Assembly (NCBI GenBank): GCA_033558025.1
Contig: JAUCEF010000007.1
Span: 6,944,001 to 7,008,000 of the forward strand
Direction: 5' to 3'
Source of the DNA: Phytophthora sp. 'mugwort'
Taxonomy: Eukaryota; Oomycota; Peronosporomycetes; Peronosporales; Peronosporaceae
Length of the DNA: 64,000 bases
In this document: positions 10,936 to 22,183 of the stretch, piece by piece
Layout of the letters: every line of letters begins with the position of its first letter
Position numbering within the stretch: the stretch's first letter is position 1
Program-made: the position numbers and the translations under genes
Notes under the pieces: model-generated
Seen by the model: the letters and a program-made list of their open reading frames with translations, nothing else
Told to the model about the DNA's origin: nothing
The model's database searches: none

Positions 10936-12754
10936 ATGGAGGCGAGCACACGCGTGACCGCCCCGACAGCGTCGACGCCCCCTGCGGCACGCACGGACCC
11001 AGGTTCCTCGTTCGACGCATGGCTACTGCAGAAGCTACGGATGGAGTGGAGCTCGCGTGAGTTCGGCGGGCTTCTGACTTCCTCCAAGCTCGCAGAGGCG
11101 TGCACCAGCTTCCCTCACCTCGAGACGCCCATTAAGGTAAGCGGCCGAAATAATCCCCCCCCCAAAGCAATACTACCGCCAGTCCGCATTAAACTGACCA
11201 TTTACCATCCAGGTCCGTCTGCTACTGTCGCTGTTGAGCATGCGCCGCGACGAAGCGGACGCCTTCGCGGGCCAGAAGGAGGTGGACGCGCTGCTGCAGC
11301 TAGCGGACAAGGACGCCGAAGAATGGGTCAAGGTCAGCGCCGGAATTGTCAAGCAGTTTTTGGTGCTACACGCCGATGGAGAACCCACTGACTCGTACCT
11401 GCACACACAACTCGAAGCCACGGCTTCCAAAGTGGTGCAGACGGTGGCTGCTCTTCCCCAGAAACGGCGTGGCAGCAGCACATCGCAAGTGGCGCTGGAC
11501 GACTTCTTTTCGCTGGAGAACGGACTGCTGAACCCTTCGCTGTGTCCGCAGCTGGCGCCGACGGCGGCCACACATTTTACGGTGAATGGGGAGGACGATG
11601 ACGTAAATGGCAAGGAGGACGAGGTAGGCGCGTCGCCCGTGAAGAAGCTGCTGCATCGTCCGCAGATGGCGCGGCCGTCGGGGGCTGTAGCGTCTTCGGC
11701 GGCTGCGACAGCGTCGGCTTCGACCAGACTGACACAGGCGGCGGCGAAACCTCCTGTGGGCAAGAAGAAAAACTTAACGGAGCTGTCGTCCGAGATCCGA
11801 CGGAAGGCAGATGCAGGACGCTTTAAGCGACAGAGGAGCCGTATTTCGATGATTGATATCAACGAGGTGAAACAGATTGAATCGGAGAAAGCGCAGAAAG
11901 CAGAGGAACGGAAGAAACAGAAACTGGCGGCGAAAGAAAAGGAGAAGGAAAAGGCTAAAGAGAAAGAGAAAGAGAAGAGCAGTACAGTTACCGCCGGTGC
12001 CGCTGCAAATACAAGCGAGGAAGCTGGAGCTGTTGAAGGCGCTGCTGCGCCAATTGCCGTCAATGAAGAGCACGCTGCCATCGCTGCAGATATTTTTGCG
12101 ATGCACCAGCAGCCTGGCCCGGACGAGTCGATGCAGCAGTACTCTCAACAGCAACAACTGCAAAGTGAAGACAGTTCTGAAGTCATCGATGCCAGTCAGA
12201 ACTCTGTTGGAGATCCCTACGTCCCGGATGGAACGCAGGCGCTGCTTAATGCCGCATTCCACTCTACGCAGGATATTATGAAAGAGGTTGTGAGCCAGCA
12301 AAGTCAGCAGATACAGGAGCAGCAGCAGATTCAGCAACAGCAGTTACAGCAGCCTACATACCAGGACTTGTACCGGACTCAACAGCAAATGCAGATGCAC
12401 CACTTGGCTCCTCCTCAGCAATATCACCAGGGTTTCGAGCCGGAGGATGCCACTATTAACAACCCGAACACCGGCGGAGTACCAATGGGTTTCGGAGGTT
12501 ATAATTACGGCACCACTGCGGGATATTATGGGGACCAGTTTGGGAACTACGCCACCCCGCAGGATACCAACGCGTTCGGTTCAACAGTATATTCCAATTC
12601 TGCGATGGGACAGCAGGACAATAGCATGGGTCTGCCTCCTCTCGGTGGTCGGCAGCTGCTTTTCGATCCCACCCAGCAACTGCAACAGCAACAGCAACAG
12701 CAGCAGCAAAACAATGGAGGATACATGGGCGGATCAGGCGAATACTGGAGGTAA
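10936..12754 (+). CDS. NELF-A-like transcription elongation factor
   Basis: Model: exons 10936-11136 and 11213-12754; 580 residues, GTAAGC donor. Residues about 18-130 resemble the N-terminal helical domain of NELF-A: FDAWLLQKLRMEW, LETPIKVRLLLSLLSMRR, then EVDALLQLADKDAEEWVKV. Around residues 255-285, FKRQRSRISMIDINEVKQIE matches the short basic plus hydrophobic segment of NELF-A that precedes its charged linker. The remainder is a Lys/Glu helix followed by a long Gln-rich, then Gly/Tyr/Asn-rich disordered tail. NELF-A is part of the complex that holds RNA polymerase II at promoter-proximal pauses. The stop codon lies inside a perfect GTAAGT, so a spliced longer isoform is conceivable. Assignment rests on pattern recognition. 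Confidence 0.6.
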
Positions 12755-12876
12755 GTATAGTTGTTGAAGCCCTGCCGATACGTGCAAGACGGGCAAGTAC
12801 ATTTTTGTTTCGAATGTGGACCAACTTGTCGATAAAACAAACTGGTCATCGCCGCTCTGTGTTTCCAGTTAGTGCT

Positions 12877-13780
12877 TTAAAATCGCAGGTAGTAGTGGAA
12901 CGCATGAATGTATGGGAAACCTCCAACATTTCGCACGCAATCGCTCTGCTCGTATCCGTCAGGAATCGCAAAGTTCGACACATTTTGTGGCCCCACGTGA
13001 ACGTTGAGCAGATCAAATGTCAGCAGCATCACAGGCTGGCCGTCAACAATGTTCTCCTCCGTCAGCCGAATGGGGACTGCGAAATGGGTCAACAGCAAGG
13101 TTAGTTGCCTATAAATTTCCATTCGTCTGTATCAAAATCGTCAGTACCGTTTGATGCAACGTCACTATAAACATGCACACGGATACTCTCATGCATGTGC
13201 GCCCAGTGCTCGCACACCTTGCCTCTTACACTCTCCATTGCCTACAACCCCACCATCAGCTCAGTAATTGGCACTATAGCAGAACCGGCTCAACGTACCA
13301 CAAACTCCTGAGTGAACGGGATCTCTGGAACCGGCATAACGTCGCCCAAGTATGCACGTTCACACTTGCGGAAATCCCCGCTCTTAACCATAAACTCTAG
13401 TTTCTAGCCAGAATATCACAAAAAAATCTTTAAGATCCACGTGAGTCAGCAACCTGCGTGTGTATAGCTAAATGTACCTTGTCATAGCGCCGTACGAAGG
13501 TCTTCCCTGCATTGTATCCTTCCAGCATTTCAGCGCTTGCAAGCTGCTGATCGAAGTCGTACTGGACTTTCATCCTCCCCATGGACGGCGGATACTCCTG
13601 ACGAGGGTCTGTGAGATGTGACAGAACTTGCACCTCGGCTTGGAACTGACGAGGCAGTTGAGGCGGTGAACGCGCACTGGAAACGGTGCCAATGAGCAGG
13701 AGCAACAACAGCGGCAAGGTGAGCAGCAAGGACATCATGATAAGTTGACGTCGTTTCGCGATCCTTTTGATAGGCTTCAA
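12877..13780 (-). CDS. Predicted secreted protein of unassigned conserved family
   Basis: Model: exons 13780-13478, 13403-13299, 13241-13148 and 13076-12877; 233 residues. All junctions have GT/AG borders and preserve the frame (phases 0, 0, 1). A basic start is followed by the hydrophobic run LLLTLPLLLLLLIG and a likely cleavage near VSSA, so the protein should enter the secretory pathway. The mature part opens with FQAEVQVLSHLTDPRQEYPP, then YDFDQQLASAEMLEGYNAGK, FMVKSGDFRKCERAYLGDVM, KVCEHW, VPIRLTEE and DDCVRNVGG-like DCVRNVGGFPYIHAFHYYLRF in short pieces. It ends in an aromatic strand. Three conserved-looking cysteines could form disulfides. It looks like a beta-rich extracellular protein; I do not recognise a function. 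No RXLR motif follows the signal peptide. Confidence 0.7.
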
Positions 13781-14290
13781 GTGAGTCTAAAAAACGCTAG
13801 GATATGTAATGCTAATGCGAACCGACAGAGTATAATTTTAATAAAAGAAACGTACTTCGAAGTAAAATATATTCTGGACATTTTTCTTCACTAAGAGAAT
13901 ATAACTATTAGGGGGTACGCGGTCCATGCGATTTCGCTATGAGATGGCATGCGACTTGCGGACAAAATATGACATGCGATTACAGGGGGGGTGTCAGAAT
14001 TCTGCGCGAGAACCGCCCAGATAAGAACCCAAAATGAACAATCACGGTGTTACAATGCCAAACAACGGTGACCGCCACCTCTTAATCGCTGGGTCGTACA
14101 CCTCCTTGTTGGAATTCCAATCATGGATTGTGCATGTAAAAGTGGCTCCCTGGAGCCACCTACATATCTCGACCCGACGGTCCTTACATGAGAAGTAGCT
14201 AGCTGTAGCGTAACCACCAGGAGGAGCCTGGCGGCAAAGTACAGCAGTTCCGCATTCTCCAACTCAAGCCCAGACCTCCTACTTCGCAAG
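13781..14290. other. Intergenic, repeat-like sequence
   Basis: No convincing gene. The stretch 13913-13995 has short repeats of a CATGCGATT-like word between G runs, suggesting a transposon end. 14050-14290 has short open frames on the - strand without recognisable similarity. Confidence 0.4.
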
Positions 14291-15790
14291 CTAGCTACCT
14301 AGACTACGAGATACTACTTCCGACAGGGTTATGAGTCCAGGAAGACCTCGTGTTCCAAGACTCACAATCTGAACCACGAGTCGAAGACCGTGGGGCTGCC
14401 GTACGGCTGGGACGGCAAATACTGGAGGCGTTACAAGTAGATAATGAGTACTATCTTTTCGATAGCATGCCTTGCTGGGGATAGCAGAAGGAAAGCTGAT
14501 GCGGGCGGGACTCACCCGCCAGGAATCGGAGGCTGCTTTCGACAAGCAGCAGTATATCATCATGCGAATGATAGGTACTGCGCTGCCGTCTAATCGACTC
14601 CAGCAAGTAGACAAGTTCGAAACCAGCACCGCGATGTGGATGGCTCTCAGTGAGTTTACGAGAGCGCAGGGGGGGGGGTAAGATGCAGCGATACATGAGA
14701 GCACGATCCTGCGCCTCTCAGAAGAACTGAAGAGCATGAAATGATCTTGTGGTGCTGATGTCCAAGCTCATTTAACGAAATGTCTAGCTTGAAAACATAG
14801 TTGGCGAGCTATGGGTACGAAGTTTTTAACACCATCAACATGAAGTCGATGATGCTGGAGAGCCTGTCTGACTTGTGTGAATTCGAGCAAATGAGGGGCG
14901 CGGTTGAATACGGTGGACATGGCGGGACCTTAACACCAGAATAGCTGCGAGTACTCATTGAAGAGTATACCGACATTCGCGGCGCCGAGATAGTGAGCGC
15001 AGTAGCGGAGGCCGCAGAAGAACTGGCGGACGCCGACAGAGTGGTGGACATGGTGCTTCTGCTGCGTAACAGCAAGGTGTCGGCCGAGGCCACGGTGGGG
15101 TGAACGCGGAAGTGGTCACCAGCAAGAGAGCGGTGAGCAAAATGAGGGAAGGACCTGTTCCGATGGTCAAACCGGTCACTTCAAAGCAAATTGTCGAAAT
15201 GGTAATTCACAAAGCGCGCAGCGGCAAAATAGGTCGAACTTCGCACGCACTACTGTATGTGGTCGCGATGTTACTCCACGTGAACCTGCCGTCGCTGCGG
15301 AAGAAGCGTACAGCTCGGATATGGTCGAGCATCTGAAATTGCTTCCGGTTTGAACACAAACGAGGAATCACCAGTACCAGCCATTCGCAGTTGGTGTGCT
15401 TTGACACTGGCTCAGACGCGCATATTGTTGGGGGACCTTGGCAGTTTTGTTCTCACAGAAGAAATTCTGCTTGAAATATTGCCGCAGAGGTGCACGGCGA
15501 AGCTCACTCTATGGTGACACCAGCAAAATCAATTGGAACCGTGAAGATCTCGTCGGTGGTCGACAGCCGACTAGTTGATATCTTCATTAGCGGGTTCTTT
15601 ATGTGCCAGGAGCCACACGCGGGCTCATATTGAAGGGCTTGGAGCTCGAGCAAGGCTTCGAGGTAGATTATGATCGCGCGACGAGAATTTAAGTGTATTC
15701 AAAGGCAATCAACAAGTGATCCGCGCTTACCCTTCTCAGGACATCTGGATGTTCGACACAGGCGCTAACCAGAGGCCCCATATAGTGCAT
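14291..15790 (+). mobile_element. Broken Copia-like retrotransposon gag-pol remnant
   Basis: Read in several + strand frames, the region gives a gag-like order. First come LPYGWDGKYWRRYK and DKQQYIIMRMIGTAL with TAMWMALSEF (14380-14680). Next are MKSMMLESLSDLCEFEQMRG and LRVLIEEYTDIRG (14830-14990). Finally VCFDTGSDAHIVGG (about 15398) and DIWMFDTGAN (about 15743) carry the D-T-G of a retroviral-type aspartic protease. Frames change at a G run near 14671 and at several stops. Integrase and reverse transcriptase were not seen, and no long terminal repeats could be paired. It is inactive. Confidence 0.6.
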
Positions 15791-17214
15791 AGTTAATAAA
15801 TGGCAAACACAGCAATCCCTGTATTACTTAGGTTATCTTCTCGCAAGCAAAAAAATCAATTATGCAGTCCAACGGCAGGCCTGGTCCCGAAGAGAATCCA
15901 GCAGAAGACGGAAATTGCAAAAACCAACACGAGATAATTATTTTCCCTCCGGGTCTACGCAAACGCGCTAATCGAGCGACGTCCGAAGTAGAGAAGAAGC
16001 AGCTCAGTGACGTGTCGAAAACAAGGCTCACAGGGCTTCATGAAGCAGCAGAACGAAGAGCACCCACCTTTGCGCTATCGCGACTACGTGCCGTGGTCGA
16101 ATATGGCTATTTGAATTCTAGGCAAGAATGGAAAACCCATTCAGGGAAGCAATTCGTGTACCTCGGAATCGCAGAGAGGCGATGCGCTCGAAACACGTTG
16201 ATCTCTGGAAAATTGCTGAGTTAAAAGAGATACGTGTCCAGTAATGGGTTCGGGGGGGGGGGGGGGGGGTCCTCGTCGCCTTCCTCATCGGCTGTAGCAG
16301 CGGATGCGGCCTCGCTCGGCCTGCTGCTCTTGGATAGACTTGTCTTGTGGCAAGGCGGTTGAAAGCTTTGCAGGCCACGTCAGAAGCCCTAGCCCCGCGC
16401 TCGTGAGCAGCACGATGCCTAGGTGCCTGGCGAGCCGACGGTCGATCGACACCAGGTGCAGCAGGCGAGGAATGAGAGCTTAAGGATAAGAAATTGGGCA
16501 GAAGAACTGGCGCGAGCCATACTGATTAGTGCGCTAGTGTCGAAGTTTTGGAAATGAGCTCAGGCTGCATCATATACAGCGGGCGTTCTCGCGCCATCTA
16601 GAAGCGTAGGAGCTACTATGCAGCAGGAGAAAAGTGTTTGCTAAGACTGCAACACGCAGTCTCCGTGGTGGTGACAACTAGGTGAAAGTTATAGCATGTC
16701 ACATGGGTGGTCTTGCTGCATTGCCGCTATCAGATCGGTCAGGGTGTATATAAGCAAAGAGGTCTAATGGAGATCTCCAAATCTCGGAATAACAACCTTG
16801 GTTGCAAATGGCCGGTATCCATGAATATATTATGGATAGTAGTATCGTGCTTTCTACTCAAAATTTTCATGCGCGATTCTTCGAATCAATCACGTAGCAT
16901 TTTGCGCAAGGTCGCGAAACACTTGTGTTCACTATGACATACTGTTAAGTACGATTAAATTCATTGCGAGCGCATAGACCGGGCTTGATCAAAGGACTGA
17001 AAGATTGTATTGGCGGGATTCGCTCAATCGGTCAATTCTGGCAAATATAGGCGGGAAGCACAATACTTTGTCCAATACGATTGGTTTGGATACCGGTACT
17101 ACACCAAAACTATCGGATCAATATTGTGTTGCATTCTGCACGGCGCTGTAGTCAATTTGCTTAAGCCAGCTATCATTATCTGTAGCAATCCGCAGAGCAG
17201 TTTCCCCTGCTTCT
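15791..17214. other. Repeat-rich intergenic region with a hypothetical ORF
   Basis: A 120-codon ORF at 15862-16224 (+) starts MQSNGRPGPEENPAEDGN and contains EIIIFPPGLRKRANRA. It has no signal peptide and no family I recognise; it may be a transposon fragment. A run of about 19 G lies near 16249-16269. The rest up to the 3' end of the ABHD11-like gene is AT-rich and without a supportable gene. Confidence 0.35.
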
Positions 17215-18611
17215 CTACTGAAGCATGAAAGTCTGGATGATTTTCATGAGGCCAGCAGGGTTGTCGATGTGCACCCAGTGGCCAGAATTCTCCAGCAAGT
17301 GATGGTAAACCTGGTTTTCCTGCTGAGCGTCCAGTCGGTCGAGCAGCTCGGAGGTCCACATGTTGTTCTTCGAGGCGTGCACAAAATGAAGTTCCACGTC
17401 CTTGCCCTCCATTGCTGGCGGGTTCTCCACCACTGGCCAGAGATCTGTGGCCAGGAAAGAGTTGAAGAGCTGCTCGATAACGTCAACATCCATCTTCCAC
17501 TCGTAAAGCTCCGGGTTCTTGCTGGTGAGACGCAGATTCGTGGTGAGCCACTGAGCTTCACCGAGAGCAATGCCGTACCCCTGTAGATCCTTTACCAGTT
17601 GTGCCTTGGAGTGGATGGGTAGCGGAATCTTCTTTACGATAGGCAGAATCGTCTCGATGGAGTTCGTGAGGTCACGACTCGCATAGTCAGTTGCGCCTGC
17701 ACAAATCACAGGATGCGGTTTTAGTCTCTCGTCGAGATAAAGTAGAAAACGAACAATAATATTGTCTGTACCTGTTCCTGGAAGTGAGTCCAGAACCCAC
17801 ACTTGGCTGGGTGGGGTACGGTCAAGCTGCATGCACTGCTGTAGGTACGTCAACGCCACCTTGCCCCCAAACGAGTGTCCCAGCACAGCCGTTGGCTCCA
17901 CCTTCAAATGGGCAGCTAGTTTGCTGCACAATTCACCGCCCAGACAACAGCATCATAAGTACTGTACTTTGTAACACGTCGAGCGATCGTGCGAATGATT
18001 GAAGGCGTACACAACGTCGTTGGCGCATGCCTCCAGGTTGTGCGGCTCCGAGAACGACGGCGAGTCTCCATGGCCTGCACCATTAGCGCAGTCACCACCC
18101 CGTTAGCCCCACGTTCTCTCTGTGAATCAAAGTCACAACAACTCACCGCGCAGGTCCAAGCAGATAAAGCGCCAGTCGGGGTTCGCCTCCGTCAATCTGC
18201 ACCACAAGCCAATAGTACCCATAATCCAAGAAACCATTAGCAAGAGAAAAACGCACACAAATTTTCTCTCTCCTCCCGCCTACTTCTGAGAGAACGTGCG
18301 CCAGTTAAGTTTGTTCCCTGCCATCTCAAACGTCCAACACATGTCAGACCCCCACTCCAACAACCAAACTGATCCCCGCAATCTCCCCTCCTACCCAGAA
18401 TGCCGTGCATCACTAGCGCTGTCTTAGTTGGCTTTGTGCCGCTGCTGGCATTCTCGAACACTCGGTAGGAAAGCGTGCTCTTCCCCCGTCGAGCCAGCGC
18501 GCTGCTGCACAACCGAAAGACCTCGTTAACCTCCCAGCCCTCCTTCTCGCAGACAAACAACCAAAGAAACACACGACGACAATCCATTGCACCTGCGAGT
18601 GGCAACTCCAC
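17215..18611 (-). CDS. ABHD11-like alpha/beta hydrolase, probably mitochondrial
   Basis: Model: exons 18611-18395, 18317-18284, 18196-18147, 18074-18011, 17923-17772 and 17696-17215; 332 residues. The five introns were placed by GT/AG borders and frame. The spliced protein reads TALVMHGILGNKLNWRTFSQ, then NPDWRFICLDLRGHGDSPSF and EPTAVLGHSFGGKVALTYLQ. GHSFGG holds the nucleophile near residue 139, and SGHWVHIDNP near the end supplies the catalytic His. Order and spacing fit the ABHD11 branch, which includes mitochondrial esterases that protect lipoylated enzymes in animals. The N-terminus is rich in Arg/Ser/Ala and could be a mitochondrial presequence. The start could also be the internal Met at 18587. 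Intron 5 (75 bp) is in frame and free of stops. Confidence 0.85.
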
Positions 18612-18779
18612 GACGCGCGGCCGAGCCGAAAAGTCCGCTGGGAAGTCTCATTGATCCTGCTTGGTGATGGATGAATGAATGACGCACTGACTGGATGCTG
18701 ATTGGTCGTATCGCATGTGGATCAATCATTTACACGATGGCTACATTTCGGTGATCGATAATTGAAGTATGAATTCTAT

Positions 18780-21700
18780 TTAGTGTTTTTGCCTTTGCGA
18801 CCTCGCACCTTTTGGGGTTATGGAAAAGGTTGTAACTTGAGTAGAATTGAGCGCGCGCACTCTGGCTGAGATCTTTCGGATGGCTGTGGGCACGCGAAGC
18901 CTGACGCGAATGGCGTCCTTCTTGCTGCCTTTGCTGCTCTTGTTGTTGCCGTTCGTCTTACTGTTCCTGCTGCCGCCACTGGCTCCTGAACGCAGAGGAA
19001 GCGGGGCAACTTGTGCATCTTCCTCAGAGCCCGACGACGCGTGTTGATTTTCTCTCGTTGTTCTTGACACGTCGCTAGCGAGATCATGAAGACGCAACAT
19101 CTTGGGCACGAGCATGAGTCCAATCACCAACGCGGTGGCGCTCAGCACGATGAAGGAAAAGAAGAGGAAAAAGACTGAGGCCGAAAGCGTCACAAAGTAA
19201 CCCATCGGCAGCAGCAATAGACTTGAGAATAACACCACACAGGCAGATGCGAAGATCCAGACAGACTCTTGGAAATCGGACGAGACTTTGCGGATCAAAA
19301 TGGACAGATAGAGCCCGACGAAAAGCATGAGAGCCTTCCAGAAGAATAAGAGGCCGACGAATACCGAGCTGCTGGATGCGCAGCGCACCCGATCGACGGC
19401 CAACCCACCGATCTCAGCGACCGCTTCCGTCTTCAGGATCGCATCAGACGGAGACACAATTTGCCACGACCCGAGGATGACACTATCCACGACCAAGAAC
19501 CCAGCGAGTACCTTCATCATGGTGCCAGCAGACAGCACGACGCGCTTCATTTTGCTGGATAAAAAGACACGGTACACACGCATGGATTTGACCACAAGCG
19601 AGCCAAAGATCAGTGTAAAAGCCCATGAGATCAGAGCTGGACGCAATGCACATGCCACTCGCGATGGAGCGCCACTGTAAATGACGGTAGCGCAGCACAT
19701 GACCACTCCGCCAAGCAGCATCGTCACGAGGAATTGATACTGTGAGCGCTTGACGATGGGCTGATCGCGTTCATACACCACGAAGCTTATACACACAACC
19801 ATGCCGCTTGCTACCAGACACGCAAACGCGAGTACCGCTTTCGACCCGCTTGTGCTGTAAGGAACAAATTCGCAGTCGATAAACACCGGCTCGGGGAGAG
19901 TTTTTCCCTCCGCACATTCACTTGAGAACGATGCATTGGTTTGGCTGGGCAACAGCCAGCGGAACGTCACTTGACGTTGTCCTGAGCTCGTGCACTCGGA
20001 GACATCGTACGTGTAGAAGCTGGCATCGCAAGTCGGTTGTGTCTCCAGCAGCGCCCAAAGGAGCCACGTAGTAGTGTGCTCACCGAGCCATTGACATGAA
20101 CGACTAGTGACCAATGTGCTGGGCAAGCCCGAGTTCGACAAATGGTACGGATCGCAGGTATACGGCAAGGACGCGTTTTCCGGCCGCGGTGTCTTCCAGT
20201 AAAACGTTGCACGTCGAGGAAAAGCTAATTCCTCGTTCATATTGTAGTCGCATCCTTCCAACGTGAAGCTGTAGTGAGTATCGTACTCGCAATTCGGCAG
20301 CGATTCAAGCCACACACTCCAGATCGGATAACTCTCTGGTTTGCGCAGCCAGTTGCAGGCTGCAGTGAAGTAAGACTCTGTCTGCGATAAATCACCTGCC
20401 GTTCGCACTGCATCGTAGTCGTTGAGTAAGTTATCTAACTCTTTCTCTTGTAGTATGAACATATTGAGTAGATTGGCCATGCCACCGTCGCTTGACGTTA
20501 ACAGATTCGCAAAATATTTACCAAGGAGGGAACGAGGGAAGTCGACACGCACGGGGTTGTCCGTAGCGGCTCCATAGCCATTCTCCCCAAACGTGCCCGT
20601 ATCTTCTGCTGTGCGGTCAGGAGTGGCCCATGGCAAGGCGACACGCTCGACTTTCCCAGTGTGATGCTGGAAGAATTCGTCGGGCTGATAGTTGTAAAAG
20701 GCTACGGGCGTGTTGTTTGCTAGTGCTTCTGACACGTATTTTGCTGCTCCAGTGATCCCGAGGAAGCAAAAGTAGGCTGGGATCTCATTATTCGACATCG
20801 ACGCCTGCAAATAGCCGACGTCATAGGACGCGTCCATCATGATGACTACGAGACACTCGCCACCTTGGGATTCACGTATTGTGCAGGCTTCTGACTTGGA
20901 GCAGCCATCTTGACAGCCTAGCAGTCCGTCAGCACACCCAGACTCTTTTGGTGGGTAGTGGGCTGCGTTATTGAAGAGGACGGAGGCACGCAGTCCATGA
21001 ATTAACTCGTCCTTGTCACGATAATCTCGCCAAAAGTCCGCACTAAATGCTGGCGAGGCACTTTGGCCAGCGTCAATGAAAGAGGTACTAGTGAAAAGCC
21101 CAGCGAGACCATCATACCCTACACTTCCCACGAAAGAAGACTCGTTGGCGTATACGGACAGGGCACGTTGTGTCGCTGCATCTAACCAGACCTCGATATT
21201 CACATGAGTGGGCGAGCAGACGCCAGTCCCGACGGAAGACATGCGCTGCGTCATGTTTGCTGAGCTGGAAGCTTGGAAGAAAGAGACTTCATACCCCAAC
21301 TGGACCAAAACAAGAGTCGGTTAGCACTAGCGGGCAAGAAAGAGGATATTCGTTCACATACGTACCAATTCTTGCGCTAGAATAGCCACAATCAATGAGG
21401 AGAGCGAATGCGAGCTCCAGGTATCGATCTCCATCACAAGCGTGCCATTAACACGTCCAGCTTTAATGAGATTACCATCATCATCTACGCGTGCACCAAC
21501 ACCGTAGAAGACGGAATCTGAAGGCATACAATTGGGCTGAAACAATTCATCACGAGTACGGGCTGTACGCTTGTCATTGACGACAAAACGTGGCGTACGG
21601 AGAGCTCCGTGGAGGTAGGGGTTCACGAGTGTACCGAAATAATCGCGATCTGTACCGGAGATAGATAGGTTCTTTGAAATAAAAGCTGCCCAGTCCTCGT

Positions 21701-21937
21701 CGAAACACGTTCCTAGTAGTTCGTTGGGGGCAATAAGCGCGGTTGGAAACATTAGCGGTGTCTGAATGCAGAGTACTAATGTCTGTATGAGTGAAAAAAA
21801 AGTATGAGCTGACCGCAGATGAGTTAAGTTTTTTATTAACTTCTACTCACCTGCCAAATGATAAATGCTGTTGGAATTCGCCGGGCGTCAATGTAAGTGT
21901 GCAATTTGGGTCTGGTTCCTCGCGAAGTCTGGAACAT
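18780..21937 (-). CDS. 7TM receptor (class C-like) with betaine-binding-protein-like ectodomain
   Basis: Model: exons 21937-21851, 21761-21366 and 21299-18780; 1000 residues. Both introns are phase 0 with GTGAGT and GTACGT donors. Residues about 140-420 recall OpuAC-type substrate-binding proteins: a beta strand (VMEIDTWSSHSLSS), ILAQELLGYEVSFFQAS, NIEVWLDAATQRAL, then GYDGLAGLFTSTSF. The following 230 residues are Cys/Trp-rich with WLLWALLETQPTCDASFY-like repeated segments. From about residue 646 seven hydrophobic helices follow, beginning AVLAFACLVASGMVVCISFV, with the short loops of class C (GABA-B/mGluR-like) receptors. The Ser/Asn/Lys-rich tail has about 90 residues and no lipid kinase domain. 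It is probably a plasma-membrane sensor of an amino-acid or betaine-like ligand. No clear signal peptide is seen, so exon 1 is the weakest part. Confidence 0.78.
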
Positions 21938-22183
21938 TGCTGATCACCACAACCTTGCGTCAAGGCTGGTCAATGCGCCTACCCAACAACGAACGGTGAC
22001 AAAGTAGAGGAGGGCAAGTGCCTAGAGTGAACCAATTTGGGGATGCTCGTTTCACCAGCAGTTTATTCTAGGGCCGACGAAAAGTCATTATTGGGAAACA
22101 TGAGTACACTTTACTAATTCTGTATGTTCTTACTCTCTATCGGGTTCTTTAGCATTTTCCCGCTTCCCGCGCCCCATATTTCT
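21938..22183. other. Intergenic between two minus-strand genes
   Basis: No gene seen. It should hold the promoter of the 7TM receptor and the 3' end of the DENN gene. Confidence 0.5.

Noticed and set aside
12877..13780. RXLR or Crinkler effector
   Set aside because: A signal peptide is present, but no RXLR, EER or LFLAK motif follows and the conserved body looks like a structured extracellular family.
15862..16224. Independent gene of 120 codons
   Set aside because: No signal peptide, no recognised domain, and surrounded by retroelement debris; kept only as part of the region description.
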